Assembly: GCF_016862915.1 (NCBI RefSeq) | Contig: NZ_BONW01000013.1 | Coordinates: 1 to 64,000, forward strand | From: Plantactinospora endophytica | GTDB lineage: Bacteria; Actinomycetota; Actinomycetes; Mycobacteriales; Micromonosporaceae | Direction of reading: 5' to 3' | Length of the DNA stretch: 64,000 nucleotides | Part shown: one piece after another, positions 8,407-17,316 of the stretch | Layout: every line of letters begins with the position of its first letter | Position numbering within the stretch: position 1 is the stretch's first letter | Program-made: the position numbers and the translations under genes | Notes under the pieces: model-generated | What the model saw: only the letters and a program-made list of their open reading frames with translations | Told to the model about the DNA's origin: nothing | Database searches by the model: none

Positions 8407-10226
8407 CCGGCGAGGAAGAGCGGCGGTCGGCGGCGCTGCAGCCCGGCGACCCACGGCGGCTCGGCCGGTACGAGCTGGTGGGGCGGCTCGGCCAGGGCGG
8501 CATGGGCACCGTCTATTTGGCCCGCGACGCCGGCCGACCGGTCGCCGTCAAGGTCATCCGGGCCGACGTCGCCGCGCACGAGGAGTTCCGGCGTCGCTTT
8601 CGCGGCGAGGTCGAGCGGGCGCGGCAGGTACCGCCGTTCTGCACGGCCGAGGTGCTCGACGCCGACCCCGACCACGACCCGCCCTACCTCGTGGTGGAGT
8701 ACGTCGACGGCCCCAGCCTTTCCGACGTCGTGGCTGAGCGTGGCCCGCTCAGCCCGGCCAACCTGCACGCGCTCGCGATCGGCGTGGCGACCGCGCTGAC
8801 CGTGATCCACGGTGCCGGCGTCATCCACCGGGACCTCAAGCCCAGCAACGTCCTGCTCGCGCCCGGCAGCCCGAAGGTGATCGACTTCGGCATCGCGCGC
8901 GCGGTCGAGGCGACGAGCCACCACACCCGCACCAACCAGATGCTCGGCACCGTCGGATACATGGCACCCGAGCGCTTCGGCTCCGACGCCGCCAGAGTGA
9001 TCAGCCCGGCGGCGGACGTCTTTGCCTGGGGTGCGGTGCTCGCGTACGCCGGCACCGGCCGCCAACCGTTCGGTGTGGACACTCCACCGGTCGTGGCCGC
9101 ACGCATCGTCACCCAACCACCCGACCTGGCCGGGCTGGTACCCCCGCTGCGCGACCTTGTCGAACGCGCCCTGGCCAAGGACCCGGCCGCCCGCCCCACG
9201 TCGCGCGAGCTGCTCGACATGTTGCTCGCCCCCGGCCAGGTACGCCCGCCCGCCGTCCAGGCCGCCCTGGCGGAGCAGCCCGCCCTGCTCGCCGCCGCAG
9301 CCGAGGCCAAGGCGGCCACGGAACACTTCGCCATCCGCCCCGCCGGCCATGACACCACCCGCCTGGCGGGCGGGACTCCGGGGGCCGCGCCCGCGCCACC
9401 GCCGCCGGCCCCGCCCGCGCGTACCGGCGGGCGCTGGGGAAGGGTCGCGAGCGTGGCGCTGGCGGTGGCGGTGCTTGTCACGTCGCTGACCGTCGCGGGC
9501 ATCGCCAGCGGTGTGCTCCCATTCGGCGACGACGGCGACGGGTCGGATGGTGCGACCCCGACACCCACGGCGACCTCGCAGGCCACCACGGCGGCGACGA
9601 ACTCGCCGCCCACCCCGCCGGCCACGAACTCGGCCCCGCCCACCCCGCCGGCCACGAACTCGGCCGCGCCCGGGCCGCCGGTCGTGCGCGACCCGCTGAC
9701 CGCGCCCGGGCTGTGGAAGGTCCGCGAGGACGAAGCACAAGGCACCACCTGCACGTTCGACCGGGCGCTGGTGGTCGCCCGCGACAGCACCGGCCCGTAC
9801 CGCTGCCCGGGCCCGACCGACGCCTACACCGACGTCTCCGCCGCCGTCGACGTACGGCTTGAGACACCGGGTAGCTGCGCGGCGCTGTGGTTCCGCTTCG
9901 CCGGCAATGCCGGCTACCTCGTGCGCGTCTGTGCCGACTCGGTCGAGCTCGCCACCCACGGCGTCGGCGACGGCGCGAGCGTGACGGTGCTGCGGACCAT
10001 GGCCCTCGACGACCCGATCCCACCCGACACCACAACCCGCATCGCGGTTTCCGCCCGTCGCACCACCATCAGCATCGACCGCGACGGCCAACGCGTCGGC
10101 ACCGTCGACGACGCCACCTTCACCCGGGGCCGCGTCGTACTGGGCACCTTCCCCGCCACCACCGAGGAGCAGCCACCGTTCCGAGTTGCCTTTACCAACG
10201 TCGAGATCCGCTCCCTCGGCGGGTAA
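8403..10226 (+). CDS. transmembrane Ser/Thr kinase with extracellular sensor-like domain
   Basis: A 607-residue PknB-like kinase. P-loop GQGGMG (30-35), Lys50, HRDLKPSN (142-149), DFG (161-163) and APE (188-190) are all canonical. One hydrophobic helix lies at about 348-372. It is followed by a Thr/Pro/Ala-rich linker containing a DNA tandem repeat and then an exported domain (about 430-607). That domain is beta-rich and resembles concanavalin/LamG-like domains of sugar-binding proteins. The kinase end is cytoplasmic and the sensor outside. It is the last gene of the operon and the only one with an extracellular domain, so it is the likely signal input. Confidence 0.85.
   Translation: MTGEEERRSAALQPGDPRRLGRYELVGRLGQGGMGTVYLARDAGRPVAVKVIRADVAAHEEFRRRFRGEVERARQVPPFCTAEVLDADPDHDPPYLVVEYVDGPSLSDVVAERGPLSPANLHALAIGVATALTVIHGAGVIHRDLKPSNVLLAPGSPKVIDFGIARAVEATSHHTRTNQMLGTVGYMAPERFGSDAARVISPAADVFAWGAVLAYAGTGRQPFGVDTPPVVAARIVTQPPDLAGLVPPLRDLVERALAKDPAARPTSRELLDMLLAPGQVRPPAVQAALAEQPALLAAAAEAKAATEHFAIRPAGHDTTRLAGGTPGAAPAPPPPAPPARTGGRWGRVASVALAVAVLVTSLTVAGIASGVLPFGDDGDGSDGATPTPTATSQATTAATNSPPTPPATNSAPPTPPATNSAAPGPPVVRDPLTAPGLWKVREDEAQGTTCTFDRALVVARDSTGPYRCPGPTDAYTDVSAAVDVRLETPGSCAALWFRFAGNAGYLVRVCADSVELATHGVGDGASVTVLRTMALDDPIPPDTTTRIAVSARRTTISIDRDGQRVGTVDDATFTRGRVVLGTFPATTEEQPPFRVAFTNVEIRSLGG
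9601..9660 (+). repeat. 30-bp tandem repeat in kinase linker
   Basis: Two consecutive 30-base units share CACCCCGCCGGCCACGAACT exactly (9611-9630 and 9641-9660), with near-identical remainders. They encode a Pro/Thr/Asn-rich repeat in the linker between the membrane helix and the exported domain. Length variation here would change the stalk length without altering frame. Confidence 0.8.
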
Positions 10227-10243
10227 CGGCACATGGCCTTTCG

Positions 10244-10261
10244 GGACGGATTGATTCGTCC
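10244..10261 (+). terminator. weak stem-loop after the operon
   Basis: GGACGGA and TTCGTCC flank a TTGA loop 17 bases after the kinase stop. The stem is seven pairs including one G-T wobble. There is no T-run. It could be a terminator between convergent genes, but the evidence is thin. Confidence 0.3.
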
Positions 10262-10468
10262 GCGTCAATCTTCTCTGGCCGCGAGCCTCGTCGCCATCCG
10301 GATCTGCCGCAATCAGAGCGCGTCGGTGCTGGCGCGCCCGTCGCTCTCGGTAGGCGTTGATCCTGGTACGCCGAGCCAGAGAGGTCCGGGCATGCCGAAC
10401 TGCCTAGGTCTGGATCTGCCGACGGACCGCTGTGAACGCGAGTACGGTCTCGACTCTTCGGGCATGAC

Positions 10469-12265
10469 TCAGGCGGAAGCGGAAAATTGGTGGGTTGCTC
10501 GGCGGGTACGCCGGAAGTACGACCAGCCGGCGACGGGAAGCGCCACCGTCCACGCCAGGAAGATGGGCAGGCCGACCAGCGCACCGGTGATCGTGAACGG
10601 ATCAGCGGGGCTCGCCTCGGCGATGGCACGGGGAATCTTGAGGGGAAGGGTGAGTGCATAGCCGATCATCAGCGCGGAACCGAGCACGGTAGGCGTAAGC
10701 GGGATCCATGCCGGGACCCGGCGTCCACGTAGCAATGGCATCCAGCGTGGATAGACCAGTCCCCAGGGGCGTATGAGGCCCAGTGAGAGTATTCCGCCGA
10801 GAATGGCGAGCAGTGTCAGCCCGGCAAGGTAGAACCCTCCGGCGGGTATACCCAAGATGCCGTCCGGAAGACTTTCCGTGCCGTTGCTGCGGCCGTGGTA
10901 CCAGGCGTCGAAGCTCTCCGGGTGAGCGAGGAAGGGTATGGCGAAGATCCAGGGTAGATGTAGGGGGACGAAGCCGAGGATGGGTGCCATCCAGCCGACC
11001 GTTCCAGCGATTCGCGCCCACCGGGGCGGGCCGGCAACGTCAATGTCGTCCGTGGACGTGAGTCTTCGCGTAGTCGGTTGTGAACTGCCTGAGGGATACT
11101 GACATGGTTCGGCGCTGGGAACATCGCGTGGGACGGGTTGATCGGTGAATCGACGAATCGACTGCCTCATGCGTACCGCACTGTAGACGTCCATCGGGCC
11201 CATCAGCCCCGATCGGGTGTCCATCTGCGGGCACGGCGGCCGGGTCAGCGCGAAGTACGACGCGGCGGCCACCAGCAGCCCAACACCCCAGAGCGTGTAG
11301 CCGCCCATCTCCAGCGCCAAGCGCAGGAACGGGCCGCCGAACTCACCGCGGATCCAGGCGGTCATCCCGGCGATGCCGAAGTATGCGGTCAGGCTCGCCC
11401 CCACGAACAGGCCAGGGCCGAGCACCAGCCATCGAGGCACCGCCCGACCGCGCAGTGGCCCCGACCAGGCCGGCCAGAGCCGGCCCCAGCGGTGCGCCAG
11501 GGCCAGCGGTAACAGCGTGCCGGCCAGGGTCATCAGCACCATGAACACCACGATCGCGGTCCACGATATGCCGTTCGCCCGGCTCGCCACGGACGGCCAC
11601 CGCCCGGCGATCGTGTCGTTGAGCCACACGCTCATCCGGGCCACGAAACCGACGACGGCGAGGTAGGCGCCGGTGAAGGCCCAGACGGGCGCCTGCTCCG
11701 CCCGGCTTTCCGGTGACCTTCCGTGGGCGCGCCCGCAAGCCGCGCAAGGATGCGCGGCCAGCCGCCGCTCGCCTGCGGCGATGATCAGGCAGAGGGTTCC
11801 GCCGATGATGCCGCTGCCGGTCGCCAGCAGACTGGCGAGGCTGCCGGGTCGGGCGCCTTCGAACAGCAGTGATACCACGATCACCGGGAACAGGAACGAA
11901 TACACGCACAAGGCAGCGCCCGCGACGGCGTTGAACCCGGCGAGCACGTAGCGGCCGGTGTCGCCCATCTCGCGGCGGGCGGTCACCGCGGCGCAGAGGC
12001 ATCCGACCGCCGCGAGGACGCCGAGGACCACGGGAACCCATCCGCCGGGGAAGTACGATTCCCGGCCATTCAGAAAACGTGGCCCAGCGCTGGTAGCCCA
12101 CGACATGTGGACCAAGGCGTATGCGATCTGCCACACCGCAGCGACAATCCGGACCTGCCTGTTGACCATCACGGCTCGGGCACCATGGTCGCGGGTCTCC
12201 GTATCGTTTCTCGCGGTCATCGCGAGTGACGGCGCAATGGCGTCAAGCGGTCCGTACCTCTTCAT
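10469..12265 (-). CDS. multi-pass membrane protein with internal duplication
   Basis: About 598 residues with roughly ten to eleven hydrophobic segments. Two halves share the motif W-G-x-x-x-P-x-W-x-x-(P)-L-R-G-R-x-V-P: WPAWSGPLRGRAVPRWL in the first half and YPRWMPLLRGRRVPAWI in the second. A hydrophilic insert separates them, so it looks like a duplicated unit. Function unknown. The ATG at 12265 is used, although ATGs at 12220 and 12169 are alternatives. The frame continues upstream through an operator-like promoter region (12303-12345) that should not be coding. Confidence 0.65.
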   Translation of the reverse strand: MKRYGPLDAIAPSLAMTARNDTETRDHGARAVMVNRQVRIVAAVWQIAYALVHMSWATSAGPRFLNGRESYFPGGWVPVVLGVLAAVGCLCAAVTARREMGDTGRYVLAGFNAVAGAALCVYSFLFPVIVVSLLFEGARPGSLASLLATGSGIIGGTLCLIIAAGERRLAAHPCAACGRAHGRSPESRAEQAPVWAFTGAYLAVVGFVARMSVWLNDTIAGRWPSVASRANGISWTAIVVFMVLMTLAGTLLPLALAHRWGRLWPAWSGPLRGRAVPRWLVLGPGLFVGASLTAYFGIAGMTAWIRGEFGGPFLRLALEMGGYTLWGVGLLVAAASYFALTRPPCPQMDTRSGLMGPMDVYSAVRMRQSIRRFTDQPVPRDVPSAEPCQYPSGSSQPTTRRLTSTDDIDVAGPPRWARIAGTVGWMAPILGFVPLHLPWIFAIPFLAHPESFDAWYHGRSNGTESLPDGILGIPAGGFYLAGLTLLAILGGILSLGLIRPWGLVYPRWMPLLRGRRVPAWIPLTPTVLGSALMIGYALTLPLKIPRAIAEASPADPFTITGALVGLPIFLAWTVALPVAGWSYFRRTRRATHQFSASA

Positions 12266-12302
12266 GCCGCTCACGGTAGGAACGAGCAGCGCCGGGCCAC
12301 CT

Positions 12303-12345
12303 CCCCCTGAGGAGGGAGCGTCCTCCCCTGGGGGTGGTGATTCAG
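12303..12345. promoter_or_regulatory. imperfect inverted repeat, probable operator/promoter
   Basis: CCCCCTGAGGAGGGA and TCCTCCCCTGGGGG lie back to back around AGCG. They form an imperfect inverted repeat built from CCCCTGAGG/CCTCCCCTGGGG-type half-sites about 40-80 bases upstream of the membrane protein gene on the minus strand. This spacing and symmetry fit a response-regulator or LuxR-type operator. The regulator is not adjacent. Confidence 0.4.
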
Positions 12346-12577
12346 TGGCTGACCGGCCGGGAGGGCTGGATCGACCCGCTGCTGTGTCCGCAGGTACCAG
12401 CGCACCTTCTACGGCAACATCACGTGCACTCCTCTGCCGTCGGCCGACCGCGCCGAGGCCGAGGTCGACTGCGAGGGCGGTCCGTTCGCCTGGCGGGCCA
12501 GCGGGCCAGCGGGCCCGCTGGCTGGTGGCGGAGTGCGACTGGTCGAGGGGTCGCGGTGTCCGGCGCTGATGCAATGA
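12334..12577 (+). pseudogene. frameshifted remnant of a small unknown gene
   Basis: From the GTG at 12334 one frame encodes WLTGREGWIDPLLCP. Near 12390 coding character jumps to another frame that runs to a TGA at 12575-12577 (YQRTFYGNITCTPLPSADRA, then an Ala/Gly-rich end). The second frame has strongly G/C-biased third positions for about 60 codons but no start codon of its own. It reads as a short gene broken by one frameshift or missing its 5' end. No family recognised. Confidence 0.35.
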
Positions 12578-12614
12578 TCGTCAGGTCATCGTCGCGAGAC
12601 GCCGGAGGGCAAAG

Positions 12615-13070
12615 ATGGGCACGTGGGACGTCGGGCCGTTCGACAACGACACCGCAGCCGACTGGTGCGGGAATCTGCACGATGCCGCCGAGCACCAGCG
12701 GCTGCCCCTTGTACGGGCCACGTTGAGCGCCGTGGTGGGCAACACGGATACATACCTTTCCCGCCGGCTCGCGGACCGAGCGATCGCTGCGGTCGCCGTG
12801 GTCGCCTCGCAACTGCCGGGCGGGGAACCGCTGGTCACGCCATACGCGCCGGACTTCCTGCTGAAGGGCGGCACGCTCGACATTCCCGGCGACATCCCTC
12901 CTCTGGCTTTGCGTGCGCTGGCCCGAATCCTCGGTGCTGATTCGGAATGGCGAGACCTGTGGGTAGACGCCGGCACCCGCGCCGAGGCGATGGGGGCACT
13001 GCAGACAATTCGCGCGACGCTGGAGTTAACACATCCCGACAGGTTGCACCGGGCCGACGGCACCCTCTAG
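12615..13070 (+). CDS. DUF4259 family protein
   Basis: A 151-residue cytoplasmic protein starting with MGTWDVGPFDNDTAADW, the hallmark N terminus of the DUF4259 family. The family is widespread in actinobacteria and its biochemical role is unknown. Length matches the family. GGAGGGCAAAG precedes the ATG. It is followed by a copy of the dispersed repeat and a convergent hydrolase gene, so it appears to be a single-gene unit. Confidence 0.8.
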   Translation: MGTWDVGPFDNDTAADWCGNLHDAAEHQRLPLVRATLSAVVGNTDTYLSRRLADRAIAAVAVVASQLPGGEPLVTPYAPDFLLKGGTLDIPGDIPPLALRALARILGADSEWRDLWVDAGTRAEAMGALQTIRATLELTHPDRLHRADGTL

Positions 13071-13119
13071 AAGCTCCCGTAGTCGTTTCAAGCTCCATGA
13101 TCGAACGTACTGCTTTCGG

Positions 13120-13202
13120 CATGATCGGATGGTGCCGCGCCAACCTACGTTGCCGCGCTCTGTGAACAGTGCGCCGCCAGCCGCCGCGCATGCTCTGCGG
13201 CA
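13120..13202 (+). repeat. 80-bp dispersed intergenic repeat, copy 2
   Basis: Matches 33232-33313 with three substitutions in the centre and one extra C (GGTGCCGCGCC against GGTGCGCGCC). It sits in the gap between convergent DUF4259 and hydrolase genes. Confidence 0.8.
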
Positions 13203-13248
13203 TAAGCGGATGCGCCACGCGCCTCTTGTCGGGCGGGCTAGGTTCGAC

Positions 13249-14124
13249 TCAGGTCTGTTGGAGAAATTGCATGAGCTGCGCGGTGAGTTCGGCCGGCTGT
13301 TCCTCGAAGATCCAGTGGCCAGAGTCCTCGATAACGCCCCCAGTTACCGTCGTGGCGTACTGCGCGACCTGGGTAGGTACCGCCTCCCCGAGGCTGGCCC
13401 GGGCGCCGAGTGCGAGAACCGGCATGGTCAGCTTCGTCTTGCCGTACTCGGCGTTGTCGGCAACATCTTGGGGCAGTGCTCGGAAGTAGTCGAAGCTGGC
13501 CCGCAGGTGATCGTCGTCTTGTAGGTACCGGGCGTACTCGCGGACATCGTCATCGCCGATGCCGGTCTTCTGGACTTCCATCGAATCGGTGAACCGATCC
13601 ACCCACAGGGCCTCGCGACCGTCCACGATCTGCTCCGGCAGGCCATTTGGGAGGCTGAAGAAGCCGAAGTTCCAGAAGCCGGGTCCCTTCGGGGTCAGTG
13701 ACGGGACCTGGTACAGGCTCTGATCAGGGATAGGCGCTTCCGTGAGCACGAGATTGCGCACGTGATCGCGGTGAGCGGCGGCATACGCGTACGCGACCAT
13801 GGTCCCAATGTCGTGCCCGACGATGCTGACGTCGTCATCAAGGCCGAGTTGGGTGAGCAGGCCGTACACGTCGCCGGCGAGGGTCTTCTTGTCGTAGCCT
13901 CCTGCCGGGGCGTCGCTGCCGCCGGCTCCCCGAAGGTCAGGCGCGATGACCGTGTGGTGCTTGGCAAGCTCCGGCAGAACCTTGCGCCACATGTACCACG
14001 TCTGGGGATAGCCGTGCAGCAGGACCAGGGTGCTGCCCCGGCCGCCCCGAACGTAGTTGATCGTGACGTCGCCGACCCGCGCCGTCTGCTCCGTGAAGGA
14101 ATCCGGAATCCGCCCGCCGCCCAT
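13249..14124 (-). CDS. alpha/beta hydrolase, epoxide hydrolase/dehalogenase-like
   Basis: A 291-residue alpha/beta hydrolase. It shows the oxyanion motif HGYP (37-40), an aspartate nucleophile in VGHDIG (D105), and a catalytic histidine in DSGHW (H270). An Asp nucleophile instead of Ser points to the epoxide hydrolase/haloalkane dehalogenase branch, which opens epoxides or removes halide through an ester intermediate. The ATG at 14124 follows GAGGGAG; the longer open frame to 14235 lacks such a site. It appears to be monocistronic. Confidence 0.85.
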   Translation of the reverse strand: MGGGRIPDSFTEQTARVGDVTINYVRGGRGSTLVLLHGYPQTWYMWRKVLPELAKHHTVIAPDLRGAGGSDAPAGGYDKKTLAGDVYGLLTQLGLDDDVSIVGHDIGTMVAYAYAAAHRDHVRNLVLTEAPIPDQSLYQVPSLTPKGPGFWNFGFFSLPNGLPEQIVDGREALWVDRFTDSMEVQKTGIGDDDVREYARYLQDDDHLRASFDYFRALPQDVADNAEYGKTKLTMPVLALGARASLGEAVPTQVAQYATTVTGGVIEDSGHWIFEEQPAELTAQLMQFLQQT

Positions 14125-14936
14125 TGTCACTCCCTCTGATGACACACGCGGTCCGTGGGCTACCCAACCCCGGGACTCGTACACCTTCCAAGCGCCGGTG
14201 TACACCAGCATGGTCCGACCTGACCGGCTGGGCAACGCGATGCCCCGGAAGCGGCGTGGCGGGGCCGCGCGGAACGGGCAGCCGCCCTCTCATCGGCTAT
14301 GCCCGTACGTCGGCGAGCGGTGCCTGGCCGGCACCTTCGGTGACAAGCGCAGCGCGGTAGAAGCGGACGGCTGACCCTGCGGCCAGGAAGGGCTGGATTA
14401 GGAACCATGAGGGCGACGTAGCCGATCAGCACCGGGTCAGCGAAGCTCCCGAGGGACCTCGCTATTTGATGGAGGTTCACCCTGGACGCATGCAGACTCC
14501 ACGGCATGCGTACCTCGGATGCGGACCTGGCCGTGCAGTGGCTTGCCGGGGCGGGGATAACATCGGTCGGCCCCGGTCGCTGGCTGGACAGCGAACCGCC
14601 CGGCGGCAAGGGCTGTCGGGCGACGACGCCCGAGGAGGCCACCGCCGCCCTGCATGACCGAGATGTCGAACGACGGCGTCGCTTTCGCCTGCGCGTACAC
14701 GATGGTCTCCGACGACGAATCGGACCCGATACGGCGTGTTTAAACTGCGATGGGCCTGCTGGATCTGACCGGCGAGTTCGAGGTGATGACCCATTTGAAC
14801 GCATACGTCGTCGACCATGACGATCCGACGGTTGTCGACGCTTCTGGGCCGGCTGCCGTACCCCATGGTTCGTCCCAGACCGGCGCTCCGCGCGTGCCAA
14901 GCCGGTCGCCGACCGGCTTGAGCTTGTCGTCAGCGC
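14125..14936. other. 812-bp interval with no assured gene
   Basis: Several short frames have partly coding-like composition but no family match. A plus-strand frame at 14506-14820 begins MRTSDADLAVQWLAGAG. A frame from 14654 reads MTEMSNDGVAFACAYTMVSD. A frame at 14750-14962 begins MGLLDLTGEFEVMTHL. Their succession in different frames looks like decayed coding sequence rather than three genes. No promoter, repeat or RNA was recognised. Confidence 0.35.
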
Positions 14937-15863
14937 TTAGGAAACATGTTCGGTCAGGCTGACGGCGGTGAGCCGCTCGGATTCGGTCCAGAGCCGGGCG
15001 TTGGCGGCATCGTCGAGGGCACGGCGGGTCGGGCGGACCTTCGTCGTCGGGCCGACCAGGCCGAACCGGCGGGACGGGCCGAAGTAATCGCCGGCGGCGA
15101 CGTCCAGGGCGGTCGCCGCGTACAGCAGCGGCTCGGCGCCCTGTTCGACGTCCTGGGACGGGAGAATGTCGAAGCGCGACACCCAGGAGCGGGTGGTCTT
15201 GTCGCGGCCGAGGCTGGCCCCGGCGGTCTGCAGGTTGGTCCGCGTGTAGCCGGGGTGGGCGCCGGTGCTGAGGACCTTCCAGCCGCGCTCGGCCGCAATC
15301 GTCGCGAGCTGCCGGGTGAACATCAGGTCGGCCAGCTTCGACTGGGCGTAGGACAGCATGGGGCTGTAGCGGCGGCGTTGCCACTGTAGGTCGTCGAAGT
15401 GGATGCGGCCGAAGTTGGCTGTGCCGCTGCTCATCGTCGCCACTCTCGGCTGGTCGGCTGCGAGCAGGAGCGGCAGCAGGCGCAGGGTCAGGGCGAACGG
15501 GCCGAGGTAGTTGCTGCCCAGTTGCAGCTCGAAGCCGTCGGCGGTGGTCATCCGCTGCGGCGGGGCCATCACGCCGGCGTTGTTCACCAGCAGGTCCAGC
15601 GGGGTGCCGTCGGCGATGAGGCCGTCGGCGAACTCGTGCACGGATGCGAGGTCGGCGAGGTCGATGCGGCGGACTTCGAGCGTTGCCGAAGGGTGGCGCG
15701 CCAGGATGTCTGCCTTGGCCTGCTCGCCCTTGGCGGGCGTGCGCACCGCGAGGACGACATGCGCGCCGGCCTCGGCGAGGCGACGGGCCGTCTCCTTACC
15801 GGTGCCGCTGTTCGCGCCGGTCACCACGGCGAACTTCCCGGACTGGTCGGGCACGGAGTACAT
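14937..15863 (-). CDS. short-chain dehydrogenase/reductase
   Basis: A 308-residue SDR oxidoreductase using NAD(P). The cofactor motif TGANSGTG is at 15-22, NNAG at 94-97, Ser at 145-146 and the catalytic YxxxK pair at Y172/K176. It resembles the retinol-dehydrogenase-like or protochlorophyllide-reductase-like SDR branch; the substrate is unknown. AGGGAG lies five bases before the ATG. It is divergent from a TetR gene across three copies of a shared operator, so it is very likely repressed by that protein and induced by its ligand. Confidence 0.9.
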   Translation of the reverse strand: MYSVPDQSGKFAVVTGANSGTGKETARRLAEAGAHVVLAVRTPAKGEQAKADILARHPSATLEVRRIDLADLASVHEFADGLIADGTPLDLLVNNAGVMAPPQRMTTADGFELQLGSNYLGPFALTLRLLPLLLAADQPRVATMSSGTANFGRIHFDDLQWQRRRYSPMLSYAQSKLADLMFTRQLATIAAERGWKVLSTGAHPGYTRTNLQTAGASLGRDKTTRSWVSRFDILPSQDVEQGAEPLLYAATALDVAAGDYFGPSRRFGLVGPTTKVRPTRRALDDAANARLWTESERLTAVSLTEHVS

Positions 15864-15876
15864 CGCAACTCCCTAA

Positions 15877-15945
15877 AGACTGTCGGTCTGTTATCGCCTC
15901 GACGCTAACAGACCGACAGTCTCTACGGCAAGAGACCGTCGGTCT
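15877..15945. promoter_or_regulatory. three TetR-type operator sites
   Basis: AGACTGTCGGTCT (15877-15889), its exact reverse complement AGACCGACAGTCT (15910-15922) and the perfect 13-bp palindrome AGACCGTCGGTCT (15933-15945) fill the gap between the divergent SDR and TetR genes. The first two together form a long inverted repeat with arms extending to TGTTA/TAACA. Paired and single sites allow separate control of both promoters. Confidence 0.8.
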
Positions 15946-15958
15946 GTAGACTCGGCGC

Positions 15959-16648
15959 ATGACGTCCTTCAGGCGGGCCCGGAGCGAGGAGCAGCGCGCC
16001 GAGCGGCGGCGGGACATCCTCGAGACCGCCGCCGCGATGCTGGACGAACTGCCGGTGGCGAAGATCAGTCTCAACGAGCTGAGCCGCCGCGTGTGCCTGG
16101 CGAAGTCGAACGTGCTGCGCTACTTCGAATCCCGCGAGGCCGTGCTGCTCGAACTGCTCGACGCGAAGATCCGCGAATGGCTGGGGCAGCTGGGCGCCGA
16201 GCTCGACAACGGCATCGACGCAGCCGCGACGGCACAGCAGCGAGCTGATCGGCTCGCCGCGGTGCTCTCGGCGTCATGCGCCGCGCGGCCGGTGCTGTGC
16301 GACCTGATGGGCAACCAGGCCGCGGTGCTGGAACACAACATCTCGACGCGGGTCGCAGCCGACTACAAGCGGGCCGCCATCGAGCACGTGCAGGTCCTCG
16401 CACGGCATATGCGCACCTACGTGCCCGAGTTCGGCGAACACGACGCGGAGCGCTTCGCCGCCGCCACGATGTTGCTGGTCGGCGCGACCTGGACGCATTC
16501 CCGCCCCGCGCCCGCGATGAGGATGGTGTACGAGGAGCATCCGGAGCTGGCGGTACTGCGGATCGAATTCGCTGACGTCCTGCGTCAGCTACTCGAAGTG
16601 CTCGCCTCCGGCCTGCTGAGCCGGCAGGGCCCGTCGACTATTCGATGA
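15959..16648 (+). CDS. TetR family transcriptional regulator
   Basis: A 229-residue TetR repressor. The N-terminal helix-turn-helix spans about residues 15-62 (ISLNELSRRVCLAKSNVLRY followed by FESREAVL). The C-terminal all-helical ligand domain is unassigned. It starts 14 bases after the last operator site, implying autoregulation. The neighbouring SDR gene, transcribed away from it, is the expected target. Confidence 0.9.
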   Translation: MTSFRRARSEEQRAERRRDILETAAAMLDELPVAKISLNELSRRVCLAKSNVLRYFESREAVLLELLDAKIREWLGQLGAELDNGIDAAATAQQRADRLAAVLSASCAARPVLCDLMGNQAAVLEHNISTRVAADYKRAAIEHVQVLARHMRTYVPEFGEHDAERFAAATMLLVGATWTHSRPAPAMRMVYEEHPELAVLRIEFADVLRQLLEVLASGLLSRQGPSTIR

Positions 16649-17316
16649 CGAGCGTCGTGGCGGCACTGTCGAGCTGAGTCATCAGGCCGTCATCCACGCG
16701 GCGCCGTACGCCGAGCCGTGCACTGGGAGGTCGGTACGCCGACGAGCGCAGGGCGGCGACGGCGCACCCATTCCAGCCAACCCTGCTACATGGGCAGCAG
16801 CGACTCTCCCTCAACACACCCCGGCACCGGCCCCACCTGCCAGACCCCGCGCGGCGCAAGCCTGCCCCTCGTGCCTGAGCCCTACCGTCTGACGCGGATT
16901 CGGACAGTCAAGTAGCGCGGGGGACTCAGCCGGCATTTCTCCGGGTCCTGCCTGGTCGCCGCATTGCGGAGGTCCCTTCCCGCCGCTACGTTCGCTGTTC
17001 GAACGTGAGTACGAGTCGCTTCCCCTGTTCGCTGACAGAAGGACCGGCTCGCGTGGGGGAGATGCTGTGGGGGAAGCGGCCAGAACAGGACGATGGCGCA
17101 CCGGATCAGCCGACCATGACGAGGTCGAGCGGATCCTGGTGGAGGTGTCGGCCGGCCGTGCACGGCGGGCCGCGCCTGGCGCGGCGGTCCGCCGTGCGGG
17201 CAACCCGGCAGTCGCGGACCGGTCCGCCGCATGAGGGTCAGACCCGGCGGCAGGTGAATCGGCCGGATGTGAGCGCCGGCATGAGCCGATGCCGTGTGCC
17301 GGTTGTGGTGCGCTGA
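16649..17316. other. 668-bp interval without a supported gene
   Basis: Convergent ends of the TetR gene and the oxidoreductase operon enclose this stretch. Overlapping frames on both strands are Arg/Ala-rich shadows of G+C-rich DNA. A plus-strand frame ending near 17233 (DEVERILVEVSAGRARRA) has some coding bias but no start or family. I see no RNA gene or strong terminator. Confidence 0.4.

Noticed and set aside
9611-9660. Possible CRISPR-like repeat
   Set aside because: Only two contiguous in-frame units without spacers, in a kinase linker; it is a coding tandem repeat.
7911-10268. 785-codon minus-strand frame across the antiporter and second kinase
   Set aside because: Composition is Gly/Arg-rich antisense to two well-supported genes, with no motif of its own.
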